64,000 bases of DNA. It comes from Youhaiella tibetensis (GTDB taxonomy: Bacteria; Pseudomonadota; Alphaproteobacteria; Rhizobiales; Devosiaceae). Where the stretch lies: contig NZ_CP041690.1 of NCBI RefSeq assembly GCF_008000755.1, positions 806,001-870,000 on the forward strand. Reading direction: 5' to 3'. The translations under genes and the position numbers were made by a program. The notes beneath the pieces are model-generated. The model saw only the letters and a program-made list of their open reading frames with translations. It ran no database searches and was not told where the DNA came from. How positions within the stretch are numbered: the stretch's first letter is position 1; each line of letters begins with the position of its first letter. Positions 37,127-45,879 of this stretch are shown one piece after another.

Positions 37127-38581
37127 ATGTCATTCAAGGTTGCCATCATCGGCGCCGGTTCGGTGGGTTTTACCAAGACCCTGATTTCGGACCTGCTCAA
37201 GGTTCCTGAATTCGCCGGCGTCGAGTTCGCGTTGACCGACATCAATGCCCATAACCTGGACATGATCCGCCAGATCATCGAGAAGATCGTGGCGGTCAAC
37301 AACCTGCCGGCCAAGGTCACGGCCACCACCGATCGCCGGGAGGCGATTTCGGGCGCGCGCTACATCATGAGCTGTGTGCGCGTCGGCGGGCTCGAGGCCT
37401 TCGCCACCGACGTCAATATCCCGCTCAAATACGGTGTCGACCAGTGCGTGGGCGACACCATCTGCGCGGGCGGCATCCTCTACGGCCAGCGCAACATCCC
37501 GGTCATCCTCGATTTCTGCAAGGACATCCGCGAGGTCGCCGAACCGGGGGCGCTGTTCCTCAACTACGCCAACCCCATGGCAATGAACACCTGGGCTGCG
37601 CTCGAGTATGGCGGGGTCAATACCGTAGGCCTCTGCCACGGGGTGCAGCATGGCGCCCATCAGATCGCGCAAGTCCTGGGCGTCACCGATGACGAGCTGG
37701 ATTATGTCTGCTCGGGCATCAACCACCAGACCTGGTACATCGATATCCGCGCCAAGGGCCGCAAGATCGAGAAGGACGAACTGATCGAGGCCTTCGAGAA
37801 GCACCCGGTCTATTCCCGCCAGGAGAAGGTACGCATCGACGTGCTCAAGCGCTTCGGCGTCTACTCCACCGAGTCGAACGGTCACCTTTCCGAATACCTG
37901 CCCTGGTACCGCAAGCGCCCCGAGGAGATCGGCCGCTGGATCGACATGAGTGACTGGATCCACGGCGAGACCGGCGGCTACCTGCGCTACTCCACCGAGC
38001 GCCGCAACTGGTTCGAGACCGACTTCCCGAAATTCCTCGAGGAGGCCGCCAAGCCGCTCAGCCAGCACAAGCGCACCAGTGAACACGCCAGCCACATCAT
38101 CGAGGCCATCGAGACCGGCCGCGTCTATCGCGGGCACTTCAACGTGCGCAACAATGGCGTCATCACCAATCTGCCGGCAGATGCGATCATCGAAAGCCCC
38201 GGTTTCGTCGATCGCTTCGGCATCAACATGATCGAAGGCCAGACCTTGCCGATGGCGTGCGCCGCGACCTGCTCGGTTTCGATCTCGGTGCAGCGCATGT
38301 CGGTCGAGGCCGCCATGAAGGGCGATCTCGATCTGCTCAAGCTTGCCGTGCTGCACGATCCGCTGGTCGGCGCCATCTGCACGCCCGACGAAGTCTGGCA
38401 GATGGTCGACGAGATGGTCGTCGCCCAGGCCCAATGGCTGCCCCAATACGCAGACGCCATTCCGGGCGCCAAGGAGCGGCTGGCCAAGGGAACGGTCAAG
38501 ACGCGCGACTGGGAAGGCGCCGCACGCAAGCGGGTACGCTCAGTCGAAGAACTGCGTGAGATCACCGGCGGTCACCACTGA
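37127..38581 (+). CDS. melA: GH4-family alpha-galactosidase (MelA-type)
   Basis: A 484-aa glycoside hydrolase of family 4, which uses NAD+ and a divalent metal in an oxidation-elimination mechanism. The Rossmann motif is AIIGAGSVGFTKTLISDLL; NYANPMAMNTWA, CHGVQHG (metal Cys/His) and GINHQTWY follow the MelA pattern. Expected to cleave alpha-galactosides such as melibiose in the cytoplasm. AGGAG sits seven bases before ATG 37127. Divergent AraC regulator upstream; the downstream frameshifted aldo/keto reductase and the SDR may belong to the same sugar locus. No sugar transporter is visible. Confidence 0.92.
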   Translation: MSFKVAIIGAGSVGFTKTLISDLLKVPEFAGVEFALTDINAHNLDMIRQIIEKIVAVNNLPAKVTATTDRREAISGARYIMSCVRVGGLEAFATDVNIPLKYGVDQCVGDTICAGGILYGQRNIPVILDFCKDIREVAEPGALFLNYANPMAMNTWAALEYGGVNTVGLCHGVQHGAHQIAQVLGVTDDELDYVCSGINHQTWYIDIRAKGRKIEKDELIEAFEKHPVYSRQEKVRIDVLKRFGVYSTESNGHLSEYLPWYRKRPEEIGRWIDMSDWIHGETGGYLRYSTERRNWFETDFPKFLEEAAKPLSQHKRTSEHASHIIEAIETGRVYRGHFNVRNNGVITNLPADAIIESPGFVDRFGINMIEGQTLPMACAATCSVSISVQRMSVEAAMKGDLDLLKLAVLHDPLVGAICTPDEVWQMVDEMVVAQAQWLPQYADAIPGAKERLAKGTVKTRDWEGAARKRVRSVEELREITGGHH

Positions 38582-38595
38582 CCCGGTGACAAGAG

Positions 38596-38625
38596 CGGGA
38601 AGCGTTTCCTCCCTGGCGCTTCCCG
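38596..38625. terminator. Terminator-like hairpin after melA
   Basis: CGGGAAGCG (38596-38604) pairs with CGCTTCCCG (38617-38625) around a 12-base loop. It lies between the convergent melA and aldo/keto reductase genes. The T-tract is poor, so strength is uncertain. Confidence 0.6.
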
Positions 38626-38644
38626 TCCTCTTCTTGGGGACCGC

Positions 38645-39675
38645 CTAGCGGCCTCCTTCCATCTTGCGGAAGCGCTGGCTTACGCCACGCTCGCCATAGG
38701 GATAGTCCGACATCTGCGGCATGCTGATCCGGGTGAGCTTATCGGTCTCTTCGGCACTCAGCTTCACCTTGCTCGCGCCCAGATTGTCGGCGAGCTGCTC
38801 GCGCGTCCGTGCGCCGAGGATCACCGAAGTGACCGCGGGTCGTGCTTCCACCCAGGCCAGCGCCACCTGTGCCGCGCTCGCGCCGCGATCCTTGGCGATC
38901 TCAGCCACCGCGTCGATGATCTGCCAGGTGCGCTCCTGGGCATTGCGCGGCCCGAACGATTCCATGCCCCGGTTCGGGTTTTCGCCCAGGCGCGTCGCCC
39001 CGCTCGGCATCACGTCGCGCTGGTACTTGCCCGCCAGCCAGCCGCCGCCCAGCGGCGACCAAGGCAGCAGCCCCATTCCGGCATCGAGGCAAGCCGGCAC
39101 GATTTCATGTTCGATGTCGCGCACCAGCAGGTTGTACTGCGGCTGCAGTGTCACCGGCGCGCTCCAGTGATTGGCCTTGGCCACGTGCACTGCCTTGGTG
39201 ACCTGCCAGCCCAGGTAGTTTGAGAACCCGTAATAGGCGATCTTGCCCGCGCTCACCGCGTCATCGAGAAAGCGCAGCGTTTCCTCGATCGGGGTCAGGG
39301 CGTCCCAGGCATGCATCTGGTAGAGGTCGATCTGCTCGACCCCAGCCGCCGCAGCGAGTCTTCGAGTGCGCGGTTGAGATGCTTGCGCGATAGCCCGATG
39401 TCGTTCGGACCCGCCCCCATCGGAAAGCGCCCCTTGGTTGCCAGCACCACCTGACTGGCCGCCTCCGGGCGCGCCTTGAGCCACCGCCCGACGATCTCTT
39501 CGGAAACGCCCAGGCTATAGACGTTGGCGGTGTCGATGAAATTGCCGCCCGCCTCGACATAATCGTCCAGGATGAGGTGCGAGGTGGTTTCGTCGGCCTC
39601 CGCGCCGAACGTCATGGTTCCAAGGCAGTAGGACGTGACGATCGTGCCGCTGTTGCCAAGCTTGCGGTATTCCAT
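38645..39675 (-). pseudogene. Aldo/keto reductase, disrupted by a one-base frameshift
   Basis: Two overlapping frames together make one full aldo/keto reductase of about 343 residues. The N-terminal part from ATG 39675 ([10 protein letters not shown]) contains the catalytic Asp/Tyr stretch [11 protein letters not shown] and Lys in LATKGRF, and reaches LEDSLRRLG. The C-terminal part resumes in another frame at [13 protein letters not shown] (catalytic His) and runs to the stop at 38645. Restoring one G in the run at 39340-39343 joins them perfectly. This is either a recent inactivating mutation or a homopolymer sequencing error; the rest of the gene shows no decay. Ribosome site GGGAGA precedes ATG 39675. 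Confidence 0.85.
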
Positions 39676-39775
39676 GGAAATCTCCCTCATGCCCCATGGC
39701 GCCTTTCGGGCGGTGGGAACTTTGTCTTGGATTGTCGGGTTGGCGATGGGTGGGAGCAAGCGCTCGGCTCGCTTC

Positions 39776-39791
39776 ATCTGGTATACTAGAT
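39776..39791. promoter_or_regulatory. Near-perfect palindrome, GntR-type operator candidate
   Basis: ATCTGGTATACTAGAT reads as a 16-bp inverted repeat with one mismatched pair, centred on GTATAC. It fits the T-N-GT-N(x)-AC-N-A pattern of FadR/FCD-type GntR operators. It lies in the divergent region between the aldo/keto reductase and SDR genes. No GntR gene is in the window. Confidence 0.5.
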
Positions 39792-39890
39792 CGTCCGGTG
39801 CCGATGGGTCAACGCCGCGCTACTTGCCGATCCCCTCATCGCTGCGCTACCACCGGCGCGACGATGCACTATGAGTTTTGAGGGGACTGC

Positions 39891-40661
39891 ATGAGCGCGT
39901 TTGCCAATTATCCCAGCCTCGCGGGCCGGCCTGTCGTGATTTCCGGCGGTGCCTCCGGCATCGGTGCCTCGCTTGTCCGCGAGTTCGCCGCGCAGGGCGC
40001 CAGGGTGGGCTTTGTCGATATCGCCCGCGATCAGGGTGAGGCACTGGCCGCCGAACTTTCCGCCGCCGGCGCCCGGGTGAGCTTTGCCCATTGCGACGTC
40101 ACCGATATCCCGGACTACCAGGCGGCCATTGCCGGCTTTGCCGAGGTGCATGGCGACGCGCTCGTGCTCGTCAACAACGCCGCCCACGACCAGCGCCACG
40201 AATGGATGGAGATGACGCCCGAATATTGGGACAATCGCATCGCGGTCAACCTCAAGCACGCCTTCTTCGCCATCCAGGCGGTAGCGCCGGGCATGATCAG
40301 GGCAGGGGGCGGTTCCATCATCAATTTCGGCTCGATCAGCTGGATGATCATGAGCCCCAAGATTCCGGTCTACGAGACCGCCAAGGCTGCTGCGCATGGC
40401 ATGAGCCGCGCTATGGCGCGCGAGCTGGGTAAGCACAATATCCGCGTCAACACTCTGGTTCCTGGCTGGGTGATGACCGAACGCCAATTGACCCATTGGG
40501 TCGATGACGCGGCCAACCGCCAGATCGATGAGAATCAGGCCCTTGCCGGGCGCGTCCAGAGCGAGGATCTGGCACGCATGGCGCTCTTCCTGGGCGCCGA
40601 CGACAGCCGCATGATCTCCGCCCAAGATTTCATTGTCGACGGGGGCTGGGCCCACGGCTAA
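39891..40661 (+). CDS. Short-chain dehydrogenase/reductase (SDR)
   Basis: A 256-aa classical SDR. The cofactor motif GGASGIGASLV, the NNAA motif (VLVNNAAHD), the catalytic Ser in NFGSISWM and the YETAK active-site Tyr/Lys are all present, as is the C-terminal DGGWAHG. An Asp at the end of the second strand (FVDIAR) suggests NAD(H) preference. By context with the alpha-galactosidase and a sugar-type aldo/keto reductase it may oxidise an aldose, but this is inference. Ribosome site GAGGGG precedes ATG 39891. Confidence 0.88.
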   Translation: MSAFANYPSLAGRPVVISGGASGIGASLVREFAAQGARVGFVDIARDQGEALAAELSAAGARVSFAHCDVTDIPDYQAAIAGFAEVHGDALVLVNNAAHDQRHEWMEMTPEYWDNRIAVNLKHAFFAIQAVAPGMIRAGGGSIINFGSISWMIMSPKIPVYETAKAAAHGMSRAMARELGKHNIRVNTLVPGWVMTERQLTHWVDDAANRQIDENQALAGRVQSEDLARMALFLGADDSRMISAQDFIVDGGWAHG

Positions 40662-40728
40662 AACGCCGCCTTTCGACACTGTGCTGCCGCATTCAGTGTT
40701 AAGAACGGGCCACCAATTTGGGGACGAA

Positions 40729-41403
40729 ATGTTGATGAAGTCGAAGATTCTCGTAGCGGGCATCGCCGCCCTGGCGCTGAGCGCCTGCACCACCACCAAT
40801 CCCTATACCGGCCAGACCCAGGTTTCCAACACCGCCGGCGGTGCGCTGATCGGCGCGGGCGGCGGCGCGGTGGCTGGTGCCATCATCGGCGCAGCCACCG
40901 GTGGCGATCCGCGCGTTGGCGCCCTGATCGGCGCTGGCGCGGGCGGGCTCGCCGGCGCGGCGATCGGCTCCTACATGGACCAGCAGGAAGCCGAGTTGCG
41001 CGCGCAACTGCAGGGCACCGGCGTCTCGGTGACGCGCGTGGGCAACCAGATCATCCTCAACATGCCGTCCAACGTCACCTTCGATGTGGACAAGTCCACC
41101 ATCCGTCCCGAGTTCAACCAGACGCTGGTCTCGGTGGCCCTGGTGCTCCAGAAGTTCAACAAGACCACCGTCGACGTCTACGGCTACACCGACTCCACGG
41201 GCGACGATAACTACAACCTCAATCTCTCGAACCGCCGCGCCATCGCCGTGGCCACCGTGCTTTCCAACCAAGGCGTGAGCCAGCAGCGCTTCCATATCGA
41301 AGGGCGCGGCGAGGCCGACCCGATCGCGTCCAATGCCACCGAGAACGGCCGCGCGCAGAACCGCCGCGTCGAAATCCAGCTTTCGCCGGTGGCGAACGGC
41401 TGA
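40729..41403 (+). CDS. OmpA-family lipoprotein with glycine-zipper domain
   Basis: A 224-aa outer-membrane lipoprotein. The signal peptide ends in the lipobox LSAC (Cys near residue 21). A glycine-zipper segment (~35-85, repeated GALIGAGGGAVAGAIIGAAT pattern) is followed by an OmpA-C peptidoglycan-binding domain with DVYGYTDSTGDDNYNLNLSNRRA and GRGEADPIASNATENGRAQNRR. It tethers the outer membrane to peptidoglycan. Start ATG 40729 (MLMKSK) follows GGGACG; Met three codons in is an alternative. A strong hairpin follows the stop. Confidence 0.9.
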   Translation: MLMKSKILVAGIAALALSACTTTNPYTGQTQVSNTAGGALIGAGGGAVAGAIIGAATGGDPRVGALIGAGAGGLAGAAIGSYMDQQEAELRAQLQGTGVSVTRVGNQIILNMPSNVTFDVDKSTIRPEFNQTLVSVALVLQKFNKTTVDVYGYTDSTGDDNYNLNLSNRRAIAVATVLSNQGVSQQRFHIEGRGEADPIASNATENGRAQNRRVEIQLSPVANG

Positions 41404-41427
41404 CCGAGATTTCCTGGAGGAAGTTTT

Positions 41428-41457
41428 AGCCCGCGGAACCGGCCGGTTTCGCGGGCT
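41428..41457. terminator. Long hairpin terminator after the OmpA-like gene
   Basis: AGCCCGCGGAACCGG (41428-41442) and CCGGTTTCGCGGGCT (41443-41457) are near-perfect inverse complements with a minimal loop, between convergent genes. Short T-run after it. Confidence 0.75.
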
Positions 41458-41462
41458 TTCCC

Positions 41463-41756
41463 TTAGCCGGTCATAGAGCGTGAGATGGCCTGGAGCAGGC
41501 CGAGAACGGCGATCAGGCCGCCGAGGGCGAAAATGCCCCAGCCGAACCAGGCCGACGGCGAAGTGGCCTCTACGGCCTCCTCGATCTCTTCTTCGATTTC
41601 AGGAGCCTGCGACTCGGGCAGTTCGACGACATCGCCTTCTTCGTCGACGAGGAAATCCACGCGCTCCACGCCTGGCTCGATCACCGGCTTTGCCGCAGCC
41701 TTGCGCGTGGCAGGCTTGCGGGGTGTTGCGGGTTTGGGTGCGGGCGCCTTGGCCAA
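41463..41756 (-). CDS. Small membrane protein of unknown function (97 aa)
   Basis: A 97-aa protein: Lys/Ala/Pro-rich N-terminus (KPATPRKPATRKAAAKP), an acidic middle (EIEEEIEEAVEA) and one C-terminal membrane helix (WFGWGIFALGGLIAVLGLLQAI). The base composition and codon use match neighbouring core genes, which supports it being real. Not recognised as a named family. It is the last of three small minus-strand genes in a row, two of which encode predicted single-helix proteins. Confidence 0.65.
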   Translation of the reverse strand: MAKAPAPKPATPRKPATRKAAAKPVIEPGVERVDFLVDEEGDVVELPESQAPEIEEEIEEAVEATSPSAWFGWGIFALGGLIAVLGLLQAISRSMTG

Positions 41757-41817
41757 GATAGTCCTCCAGCGATGTTTGCTCGCGCCATAGTGCAGCCGAT
41801 CAGGCCGGGCTTCAAGC

Positions 41818-42021
41818 CTAGCCGGGCTGGCTGGACACCAGTTGCATCACGATGAGCAGCAGCCCCACGATAGCCACGCCGAGGATCACGTAAATCCACG
41901 AATTAATGGGCGCCGCAGCGTCGGTCATGAGGTCCGCCTCGGGGTCGAACTGGTCGGCGTCTTCGGCGTCCAGGCGCACCCGCGCCGAAGCGGGGCTGTC
42001 GGCACGTGCTTTTCCATCCAT
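41818..42021 (-). CDS. Small single-helix membrane protein (67 aa)
   Basis: A 67-aa protein with an acidic N-terminal half and one membrane helix (IYVILGVAIVGLLLIVMQLV). Its ATG overlaps the stop of the 80-aa gene upstream (TGATG), so the two are translationally coupled. Family unknown. Confidence 0.65.
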   Translation of the reverse strand: MDGKARADSPASARVRLDAEDADQFDPEADLMTDAAAPINSWIYVILGVAIVGLLLIVMQLVSSQPG

Positions 42022-42263
42022 CAGCCCGCCGCCTTGTGGTTGGGCCGGATGAATGGCGCGCCTTCGACGTCCGAGATCGCCTCGTCGATGTCCTCGCAGG
42101 CAAACCCGTAGTCTTCGCTGTCGACAATCCCCGTCGCCACCGCCCGCAGGTCTGTGAGCAGTTCGAGCTTTTCACCGCGTGAGAGGTGCGGATGGTGCGC
42201 GATCTGCATCGGGGTGAAGCGATCGAGGTCGCGCGGCCCCAATCGAGAGAAATCGAAAGCCAT
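42021..42263 (-). CDS. Small conserved-looking soluble protein (80 aa)
   Basis: An 80-aa soluble protein starting MAFDFSRLGPRDLDRFTP with GGAGGGGACG just upstream. Mixed helical sequence with an acidic centre (DSEDYGFACEDIDEAISD). It is coupled to the following 67-aa membrane protein. I do not recognise the family; the good ribosome site, coupling and codon use argue that it is real. Confidence 0.65.
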   Translation of the reverse strand: MAFDFSRLGPRDLDRFTPMQIAHHPHLSRGEKLELLTDLRAVATGIVDSEDYGFACEDIDEAISDVEGAPFIRPNHKAAG

Positions 42264-42339
42264 TCGTCCCCTCCGAACTCGTGGTCCCGAAGGCACTAAA
42301 TGCGCGAAGGCTGGTGGAAGTTCCGTTTTGGCGGGCGGA

Positions 42340-42999
42340 CTAGACCACGACGACCGGCGTTCCGGTGGGTACGCGCTGGTAAAGGTCGATCACGTCCTGG
42401 TTGATCAGCCGCACGCAACCGCTCGAAACCGCCATCCCGATGCTGCGCGGATCGCTCGTCCCGTGCAGGCGATAAAGCGTGTCGCGCCCGTCCTGGTAGA
42501 TGTACATCGCCCTTGCACCGAGCGGATTTTCTAGGCTCGGCGGCATGCCGTTGCGATACGGCTCGATCTCGGGCTGGCGCGCGATCATCTCTGCGGGTGG
42601 CGTCCATGTCGGCCACTTCTTCTTGGCGGCGATCTCGGCCCGACCCGACCAGGCAAAGCCCTCGCGCCCGATGCCGACCCCGTAGCGCATCGCCGTACCA
42701 TCGTCGCCCACGAGGTAAAGATAGCGCTGCGCGGTGTTGACCACGATGGTCCCCGGGCGCTCCCCGGTTGGGTCGGGAACCACCGTGCGCCAGTAATTGG
42801 GGTTCATGGCCCGCAGATCGACCGCCGGCACCGGAAACTGCTCGTCCGGGCGAGGCCCGTACATCTGCAGATAGTAGTCCGATATCGTCGGTTCGATCGG
42901 CTGCTGGGCGGTGGTGGCGCAGCCTGCCAGGGACAGACCGGCTAGCCCCGCCGAGCCAATCAGGAAGCTGCGGCGGGAAAGTGTGGTGCTTGAATTCAT
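42340..42999 (-). CDS. L,D-transpeptidase (YkuD domain)
   Basis: A 219-aa periplasmic enzyme. The N-terminus has a twin-arginine-like RRSFLIGSAGLAGLSLAGC, which also ends in a lipobox-type Cys. The YkuD domain spans ~80-219 with the catalytic signature HGTSDPRSIGMAVSSGCVRL (His, Ser and nucleophilic Cys). It makes 3-3 peptidoglycan cross-links or attaches proteins to peptidoglycan. Alphaproteobacteria carry many such paralogs. Monocistronic. Confidence 0.93.
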   Translation of the reverse strand: MNSSTTLSRRSFLIGSAGLAGLSLAGCATTAQQPIEPTISDYYLQMYGPRPDEQFPVPAVDLRAMNPNYWRTVVPDPTGERPGTIVVNTAQRYLYLVGDDGTAMRYGVGIGREGFAWSGRAEIAAKKKWPTWTPPAEMIARQPEIEPYRNGMPPSLENPLGARAMYIYQDGRDTLYRLHGTSDPRSIGMAVSSGCVRLINQDVIDLYQRVPTGTPVVVV

Positions 43000-43162
43000 C
43001 GTGTTACTCGGTGCTACGCCGGATCGGGGAGAGGCCTGTACAACCCGGCTTGCGGGCCTTTGGTTCCGAAAAGCACATAAGCCCGGAATGGTTAACGCCC
43101 GGAAACGGTCCTGATCACATTTGAGTCAGGCCGGCAATGCGTCCTGCGCACCCCGGCTCAAA

Positions 43163-43426
43163 TTAGACGAGTCCCACGATCTCTTCGGCCGTCGTGCCGC
43201 TCGCCAGCACTTTGGCCACCCGTATCGGCAGCAACGTGCCTCCGGGCACGCCTGCCAGAAGCGCGTTGGCCCCCGAGACGAACTCCACGCTCACGTCTCC
43301 ATCCACCCCGACATAAAGAGCCCGCGTGATCTCGGGCAGGGCAGTGGCATCGTCGGGCGTAACCGAAAAACCATGCGCGGCCGGCCCTTCGAGGTTTTCC
43401 GCCCGGTTCCTGTAGCGACCTGGCAT
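43163..43426 (-). CDS. Spike base protein, RCAP_Rcc01079-like (gene-transfer-agent head-spike family)
   Basis: An 87-aa protein whose pattern ALPEITRALYVGVDGDVSVEF ... VPGGTLLPIRVAKVLASGTTAEEIVGLV (key parts: ITRALYVG, GGTLLPIRV, SGTTA.IVGL) matches the small spike base proteins named after Rhodobacter capsulatus Rcc01079, which sit at the base of head spikes on gene transfer agents and related phages. Full length for the family. No other phage or GTA gene is nearby, so it is an orphan, probably supplying a structure encoded elsewhere. Preceded by a GGAG-type ribosome site. Confidence 0.7.
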   Translation of the reverse strand: MPGRYRNRAENLEGPAAHGFSVTPDDATALPEITRALYVGVDGDVSVEFVSGANALLAGVPGGTLLPIRVAKVLASGTTAEEIVGLV

Positions 43427-43466
43427 CTCTTGCTCCTTTCCTGGTTCAGGAGCGCCAGTGTGCGCC

Positions 43467-45131
43467 CTAACGCGCGGAGGGGGATAACTCGCGCGTCGTA
43501 TAGACCGAGGCGCGATATCCTTTCGCTACGCCCGGCTCGGGGTGGAGGTTGAGCACGCCCACCAGCGCCGATCGGCCATCGCGCGAATTCTCGAGCGCCG
43601 CCAGCGCCTGCACAGCGGCCGCGCGCGGGGTCGAGCGGTAACGCATGACGAAGGCCACCACATCGGCAAACGGGGCGAGGTAGAGGCCGTCCACCACCGT
43701 CCCCATCGGTGGGCTATCCAGGATTACCAGCTCGAAACTGCGCTTCGCCGCCGCGATGAGCCTGGCGAACGCCGGGCCGGCGATCAGGTCGTCCGTGGCC
43801 TTGTGTGCCCCCAGGCCCCCCACGGCCAGGTGCGCCCCACTGATATCGTCGGGAATGAGCATGGCCTTGAGCCGGCTGGGCTCGGAAGGCCCGGTCAGAT
43901 ATTCGAAGAGGCCACAACAGGGCTCGAGCCCGAGATGCTTGTGGAGTGACGGATTGCGCAGGTCGCAATCGATCACGAGGCTCGAGTGTCCGGCCAGCGC
44001 GTAGGAGCGGGCAAGGGCCAGGGCCAGCGTGGTCTTGCCTTCGCCGGGCGTGGCCGAGGCCATCATCACCACCGTGCCGGCATGGTCGAGCCCCTCGCGA
44101 TGTCGCGCCTGGTCGATGCTGACGCGCAGCCGCCTCACCGCTTCGGGGAATTCAGCCAATGGGGCGCGGGTCAACTGGTCGGCAGGGCTCAGGCACCATT
44201 CTCCGTCCACGCCGCGCTGCAGCTTCTGGCGCGGCACGCTCAGGATCGGCTTGACGCCGAGTGTGCGCACAGCCTCCTGCTCGTCCACGAACCCGGTGGT
44301 GGTGCGCTCCCTGACCAGTGCCACCAGCAGCCCCAGCACGGTGGCGAACCCGGCTGCCAGGGCAAGGGCGAGGTTCGACCTGGGCGCGGCGGCGTAGAGC
44401 GGTGCGGTCGCCTCGACCACGATGCGGGTCGAGGGGACCTGCAGGAACGCCTCGGTCTCCACCTGCTTGAGCCGCCCGAGCAGCATCTGGTATTGCGCCT
44501 GTGCCGCCTGGGCTTCCTGGCGAGCCTCGTAGCCCGGCTCGGCCGTGGCATCGAGAATGCCCTGGGTGCGATCGACGGCTACGCCGGCGGCGATGACCCG
44601 GTCGCGCAGCGCTGCCTGTTCGGCCAGGATGTCGTCGACCTTGCCCTCCACCTCGATGCGCAGGAAGGCGTTGGCCACGCCGTTGGCGAGCCGGGCCGCC
44701 ATCAGGGGATCGCCGGCGCTGGCCCGCACCGAGATGAGATAGGTCTGCCCGCGCCGCTGCGCCTTGATGCGTTCGCCCAGCCAGCGGATCGCCTGATGTT
44801 CGCGCTCCATCGCCGTGGCGCCCGGCATGCCGACCGCAAGCCCGAGATCGCGAACCACGGCCTGGAGCGTCCGCTCCGAGCCGATCAGTTCCACCGCGCT
44901 TTCGAGCCGCGCCGTATCGTTGAGCGGGGCGCTCCCGCGGCTTTCGCCGGGGAGGATGGTCCTGACCGTAGGGTCCGAGAACAGCCATGTCGTGGCCGTG
45001 AACGAGGCCGGCATGAGTGTCAGGGCCAGCGCGGCGGCGGCCACGATCCCCACCCAGATCAGCGCGATCATGCGCCACTGGCGCCGGATCAGCCCCTCGA
45101 AACTGTCAAATCCCCAGGCGTCTTCCTGCAT
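43467..45131 (-). CDS. Wzz/BY-kinase fusion for exopolysaccharide export (ExoP-like)
   Basis: A 554-aa inner-membrane protein. An N-terminal Wzz chain-length domain (first helix ~20-40, MIALIWVGIVAAAALALTL) with a long periplasmic coiled region and a second helix (~255) is fused to a cytoplasmic BY-kinase-like ATPase: Walker A ATPGEGKTTLALALARS, Walker A' LVIDCDLRNPSLHKHLG, Walker B ILDSPPMG. These polysaccharide co-polymerases control polymer length in Wzx/Wzy pathways. The C-terminal tail has very few tyrosines, so the usual autophosphorylation cluster is reduced. No wza/wzx/wzy genes are alongside. Confidence 0.88.
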   Translation of the reverse strand: MQEDAWGFDSFEGLIRRQWRMIALIWVGIVAAAALALTLMPASFTATTWLFSDPTVRTILPGESRGSAPLNDTARLESAVELIGSERTLQAVVRDLGLAVGMPGATAMEREHQAIRWLGERIKAQRRGQTYLISVRASAGDPLMAARLANGVANAFLRIEVEGKVDDILAEQAALRDRVIAAGVAVDRTQGILDATAEPGYEARQEAQAAQAQYQMLLGRLKQVETEAFLQVPSTRIVVEATAPLYAAAPRSNLALALAAGFATVLGLLVALVRERTTTGFVDEQEAVRTLGVKPILSVPRQKLQRGVDGEWCLSPADQLTRAPLAEFPEAVRRLRVSIDQARHREGLDHAGTVVMMASATPGEGKTTLALALARSYALAGHSSLVIDCDLRNPSLHKHLGLEPCCGLFEYLTGPSEPSRLKAMLIPDDISGAHLAVGGLGAHKATDDLIAGPAFARLIAAAKRSFELVILDSPPMGTVVDGLYLAPFADVVAFVMRYRSTPRAAAVQALAALENSRDGRSALVGVLNLHPEPGVAKGYRASVYTTRELSPSAR

Positions 45132-45195
45132 GACTGCGTCCCTCGCCCAAAGCCATAGGCAAGACCAACGCGGCCACGTTGCAAATTGGGATAAA

Positions 45196-45474
45196 TTACG
45201 GGTTCATGAAGCTCTGCTGGGCGTCGCGCATCTGCCGCTGCATCTGCTGGAGCTTCATGTCCATCTCGATGCGCGCCATGGCGGCATCGGTCTGCGCCTG
45301 GATCTGCTGGCGCAGGGCAAGCTGCCCGGCCAGTTCCTGCTGCAGGCACAGCGACCGCTGCGTGCCGTTGTTGACGTAATCGGACGAACTCCCGTCCGGC
45401 GCCGTCGGACACGCGGCCTGCGCCGCCCCTGTGGCCAGAAGGCCGATGACGCCGGCAACAATAATCGCTCGCAT
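45196..45474 (-). CDS. Small secreted protein, Gln/Met-rich (92 aa)
   Basis: A 92-aa protein with a clear signal peptide (MRAIIVAGVIGLLATGAAQA, cleavage near 20), two Cys in the mature N-terminus and a Gln/Met-rich amphipathic helix (QQIQAQTDAAMARIEMDM...QQMQRQMRDAQQ). Likely periplasmic. GGGAGAG precedes ATG 45474. Family not recognised. It is the last chromosomal gene before the genomic island. Confidence 0.7.
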   Translation of the reverse strand: MRAIIVAGVIGLLATGAAQAACPTAPDGSSSDYVNNGTQRSLCLQQELAGQLALRQQIQAQTDAAMARIEMDMKLQQMQRQMRDAQQSFMNP

Positions 45475-45879
45475 TTGGCTCTCCCGACTGGTGTTCCACC
45501 TCAAGGTGGTCACTCGCGCACCGCGCTGCAAGTCACAATTGGAGCACTGCCACGCTATAGGCGTTCCATCATGCCGGATCATGCGGGGGAGGGGAGAAAT
45601 GGTGCTGCCGGACAGGATTGAACGCCGTCCACACCGCCTGAAACCCTGGTTTTCCGGGCTTCTTCGATAACGTTTTGTAGCTACATTTTGTAGCGCTCGC
45701 AATGGGCCCACGGTGGCAGAATTTTGCTGAGACCTCTCTTAGTCGGCGCTTGTTGATTTCGCTTCGCACGCCTCGAACCCGTTTACCGTGATAGCCCACA
45801 ACTTCCTCGTGGGGCTTCTAAATAGAAAGTAGGAGTGCTCTAATTCCAGTCTGAAACGGTGCTGCACTGTGGGGGGCTT
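45475..45879. other. Island left junction region
   Basis: About 400 bases without a gene. It contains the left copy of the tRNA-Thr 3'-end repeat (45600-45623); to its left the sequence is chromosome-like, to its right AT content rises sharply. The promoter for the ATPase gene should lie in 45680-45870. Confidence 0.6.
45600..45623. repeat. Left attachment site (copy of tRNA-Thr 3' end)
   Basis: A 24-bp sequence starting TGGTGCTGCC and ending GATTGAAC, identical to 58383-58406. It corresponds to the T-arm and acceptor end, including CCA, of tRNA-Thr on the minus strand. The match stops on both sides, giving sharp ends. Confidence 0.93.

Noticed and set aside
45600-45623. Second tRNA-Thr gene at the left island boundary
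   Set aside because: Only the last 24 bases match. There is no D arm, anticodon arm or 5' acceptor strand, so it is an attachment-site copy.
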